A stretch of 64,000 nt of DNA from the NCBI GenBank assembly GCA_030913385.1, contig CP133159.1, positions 4,691,001-4,755,000 of the forward strand, read 5' to 3'. This document shows positions 61,652 through 64,000 of the stretch, in pieces. Below the pieces are notes generated by a model. That model saw only the letters and a list, made by a program, of their open reading frames with translations. It made no database searches and had not been told where the DNA came from. How positions within the stretch are numbered: position 1 is the first letter of the stretch; the number at the start of each line of letters is the position of its first letter. The translations under genes and the position numbers were made by a program. Origin of the DNA: Cytophagaceae bacterium ABcell3 (GTDB lineage Bacteria; Bacteroidota; Bacteroidia; Cytophagales; Cytophagaceae).

Positions 61652-64000
61652 TTAGTAAGATGGCCATTCAGGAGTTGTAGCATTGATAGTAAGAGCCATA
61701 ACAATGTCTGTAATTTCTTCATTAACAATTTTATCAATTATCTCAGGGCTTAAAGACATTTGCCATTCGCCAACGGCCGGTTTATTATCAATAACTGCTC
61801 CCCAACCTGGAGCGGTTGTTCCTGCTGTTAGGACGGTTGCAAAAGACGCTCCTCCTGAAATAAAATCTCCGTCATTAGATCGAAACCCTAGAACAATCTC
61901 GCCTGAAGGGGCTGAGTCTTCTCCATTAACAAGGGTTGTAAATATGGACAGTCCTTTAATTCTTAGATTAATTAGATTTTCAGGGAAATCTCGAGGCAAC
62001 GTTTTAAATGATACAGTTACAGATTGCCCAGGCGTTTCTGGATTGCTAAAGTCATACCATTGGTCTGGAAAAGCATTTTTGAAACTAAATATACGATCAC
62101 CAGAGAATGAGTTACCAAGTCGTTTTATTACTTCATTTCGATAAATCCGGCTGTCAAGTGCTGTATATTCAATTGTGATAAAAACATCTGCAATAGTAGA
62201 GTAGTCAAAAAAGTTAGCAGCCTTTGGCATAATTAGTTCCCAGTTTGTTTCGACCCCAATATTTTCAAATGGGTACAGCTTATCTGTACGCTGCTCTTCG
62301 AGTTCAAATAGACCAGAGGCTTCATGAGCAGATGAAAGTGAAATGCTGTCAGGAGGTCTCACAATAACGTCCTTTCTAAAGTTTGTCCCGTTTACTGCAT
62401 ATGAAACACCTGGGTTCCTTAAAGTAGCTTTAATACCTTCGGTTGGTGGCACCAAAGCGACAACAGATGTTTTAACCTTCTTAATTAGTCTCAAATAATG
62501 ACCAGGGAAGTCTCGGTCAAACATGTCCAGGGTGGTCTTAAAGTTTATTTGTCCCGTTTCTTTAAAACGCTGAAACTCAGAAGGAGCCATTCTTGTAAGT
62601 GAGATGGTTTTAGTTAGTTGTAGTTTCCTTTGGTCTGTTTCTAAGGCAAACTGGTCTAGCTCAGAAACATTTTGAAGTAACCTGTAAGACCCTGTGAGCC
62701 CTCTACGGTCAGGGCCTGTCCCTGATCCTGACAGTGTATTGCGAGATGGTGCTTCCCAATAGTCGTCTTTGATAAAGTCAGGAATCTGCTCCTGACGTTC
62801 GAATTCTAACTGCATTGCCGCAGCTTTTGCTGTGGCTGTGGCTTGGTGCAGAAAGAAACTATAGACCTTCTCAAGAATGCCGCTCATCCACTGGTAAAGC
62901 TCAGCATTTGTAAATTTGCTTGACAGAAAATCTAAAACTTCTCCCGCATTATCTGCTTGCATCTGAGCAATAACCCTTTCTTGGTCTGCAATATCATATC
63001 TTTGCTGAGCGATTATTTCTTGTTGTTCACCAATTATAAGGTCTTGTTGAGATAACTCTAGTTGGTAACGCCACTCCTCTTCTCTTCTTTCAAAGCTGGC
63101 TATCATAGAGCTAATTGACGAAAGAACTCCCATTGTCTGTCCTACACTTGCAGCAGCTGCCCCCAGTGCCCAAATATTCATTGGGTTAGCACCTATTGTA
63201 TATAAAGTAGAAGAAATCGTATGAAATGTAGCCGAGGTATATAAAAGCCTTAGTGCATTCTCTTCACTTCCGCTTCTTCCTGCCGAAATCAGGTTGCTGA
63301 AATGGTTCATTGACAACCGTACTCTGTCTGTTTGTAATTGAGCAAGCACTATATTACTTTCCGCTTCTCTCATTTTTAGCTCTTGTAGTCTTACTCCAGA
63401 CCTGGCCATTCTCAAATCCTGTCGGGCACGTAATACATCGTAGGTGGCAGCATCTTCTTTTTCATAAATTGAAAGAAGTGCCCCTTCTATTTGCTGTGCG
63501 ATATTAACCTGTTGTTTTGCCCTTTCAATAAGTACGTCAAATCTATATAAGGAAGGTGTAAAAACTCTTGTGCCAGTAGAGATTAAACGACCTCCTCCGC
63601 CAAGTACTGGCATTCCAGCTACTTGATCTACAGGGGCTGCATATGGAAGTACCTCCCGGTTAATGCCAGCTATATTCATGCAATTACGAATTTTGAAAAG
63701 GTTTGCTTCTGCGGAGAAACGTAGGCTATTCAATACCGGGTTTGGAGGTACACAAAAATCTGGGTTTAGCTGAGGTGTATAGAAAACATCTCTCCCGTAG
63801 TAGTCATTAATAACACGAACAGGGTTGTTAATGACTGAAAGTGTCTGAAGCTGCTGTGCATCAGGTTGCGTGAAATAGTAATACGCTCGCTCCCTTACAA
63901 AATAAGGGCTTAATGGCAATGTGCCAGTAATATTAGTTATACTTGCTGGTTCGGGTGTCTGTTCTTCAAGGATTGGTAATTGACTTAACCATGGAATGGC
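61652..64000 (-). CDS. Tc toxin subunit A (TcA), C-terminal part
   Basis: The frame stays open to the window edge, so at least 783 residues are present and the N-terminal part of a normally 2300-2500-residue protein lies outside. The segment DFCVPPNPVLNSL ... NLFKIRNCMNIAGINR matches the conserved entry of the TcA pore-forming region. A long alpha-helical region follows (Gln/Glu-rich, about residues 160-400: QQDLIIGEQQEIIAQQRYDI) with hydrophobic stretches, then the beta-rich TcB-binding domain (LTKTISLTRMAPSEFQRF to WPSY). In Tc complexes TcA forms the pentameric injection channel. It leads the operon found here. Confidence 0.85.
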   Translation of the reverse strand, partial: AIPWLSQLPILEEQTPEPASITNITGTLPLSPYFVRERAYYYFTQPDAQQLQTLSVINNPVRVINDYYGRDVFYTPQLNPDFCVPPNPVLNSLRFSAEANLFKIRNCMNIAGINREVLPYAAPVDQVAGMPVLGGGGRLISTGTRVFTPSLYRFDVLIERAKQQVNIAQQIEGALLSIYEKEDAATYDVLRARQDLRMARSGVRLQELKMREAESNIVLAQLQTDRVRLSMNHFSNLISAGRSGSEENALRLLYTSATFHTISSTLYTIGANPMNIWALGAAAASVGQTMGVLSSISSMIASFERREEEWRYQLELSQQDLIIGEQQEIIAQQRYDIADQERVIAQMQADNAGEVLDFLSSKFTNAELYQWMSGILEKVYSFFLHQATATAKAAAMQLEFERQEQIPDFIKDDYWEAPSRNTLSGSGTGPDRRGLTGSYRLLQNVSELDQFALETDQRKLQLTKTISLTRMAPSEFQRFKETGQINFKTTLDMFDRDFPGHYLRLIKKVKTSVVALVPPTEGIKATLRNPGVSYAVNGTNFRKDVIVRPPDSISLSSAHEASGLFELEEQRTDKLYPFENIGVETNWELIMPKAANFFDYSTIADVFITIEYTALDSRIYRNEVIKRLGNSFSGDRIFSFKNAFPDQWYDFSNPETPGQSVTVSFKTLPRDFPENLINLRIKGLSIFTTLVNGEDSAPSGEIVLGFRSNDGDFISGGASFATVLTAGTTAPGWGAVIDNKPAVGEWQMSLSPEIIDKIVNEEITDIVMALTINATTPEWPSY

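Noticed and set aside
1..64000. Diversity-generating retroelement as the cause of tip variation
   Set aside because: There is no reverse transcriptase gene, no template/variable repeat pair and no adenine-biased substitution. Tips differ wholesale, which fits cassette exchange instead.
1..64000. CRISPR arrays, tRNA or rRNA genes
   Set aside because: No regularly spaced short repeats and no recognisable tRNA or rRNA sequence were seen on reading through.

Overview
The window looks like the chromosome of a Bacteroidota bacterium (probably Cytophagales or a relative). The signs are AT-rich intergenic DNA, promoters of the TTTG-N20-TAnnTTTG type, lipoprotein signals, and IS families and interspersed palindromes common in that phylum. 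No rRNA, tRNA or CRISPR array was seen.

The right end (52.1-64.0 kb, minus strand) is an insecticidal-type Tc (ABC) toxin operon. It holds the C-terminal part of a TcA subunit (61652-64000, running off the window), a family-2 glycosyltransferase (60515-61642), a tail-fibre-like protein (59658-60503) and a fused TcB-TcC protein of 2422 residues (52122-59390). The fused protein has an SpvB domain, FG-GAP repeats, an RHS shell and a hypervariable tip.

Downstream of this head gene (T0), about 46 kb on the same strand is an archive of displaced tips, numbered here T1-T18 from right to left. A typical module is a 5'-truncated copy of the conserved RHS core, then a different C-terminal tip, then a closely spaced or overlapping small gene that fits an immunity protein. 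About 17 displaced tips can be recognised, 15 of them distinct, because T13/T16 and T15/T17 are duplicated pairs. None carries the SpvB/TcdB front half. Several are visibly silent: three carry the same 173-bp MITE-like insertion, one is split by an IS3 element, one has an ISAs1 element in its tip, and others are frameshifted. The modules look like a reservoir from which recombination in the shared RHS core could replace the payload of the single complete Tc gene.

Non-RHS material recurs at module boundaries. A perfect 10-bp hairpin stands at the upstream edge of seven modules. XRE-type regulators, or 3' fragments of them, lie in opposite orientation after the immunity genes of six modules. 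A CHC2-primase/XRE/DUF4259 block is present twice.

Immunity candidates include lipoproteins (partners of T4, T10, T14, T18), polytopic membrane proteins (T6, T7, T8, T15, T17) and soluble proteins. This suggests payloads that act in the periplasm, membrane and cytoplasm of bacteria, which is unusual because classical Tc toxins are anti-eukaryotic and need no immunity.

The left end (1-5.6 kb) holds the end of a dTDP-4-dehydrorhamnose-reductase-like gene, several unrecognised small genes, a deletion derivative of the IS3 element, and an IS4 element next to the last RHS relic.
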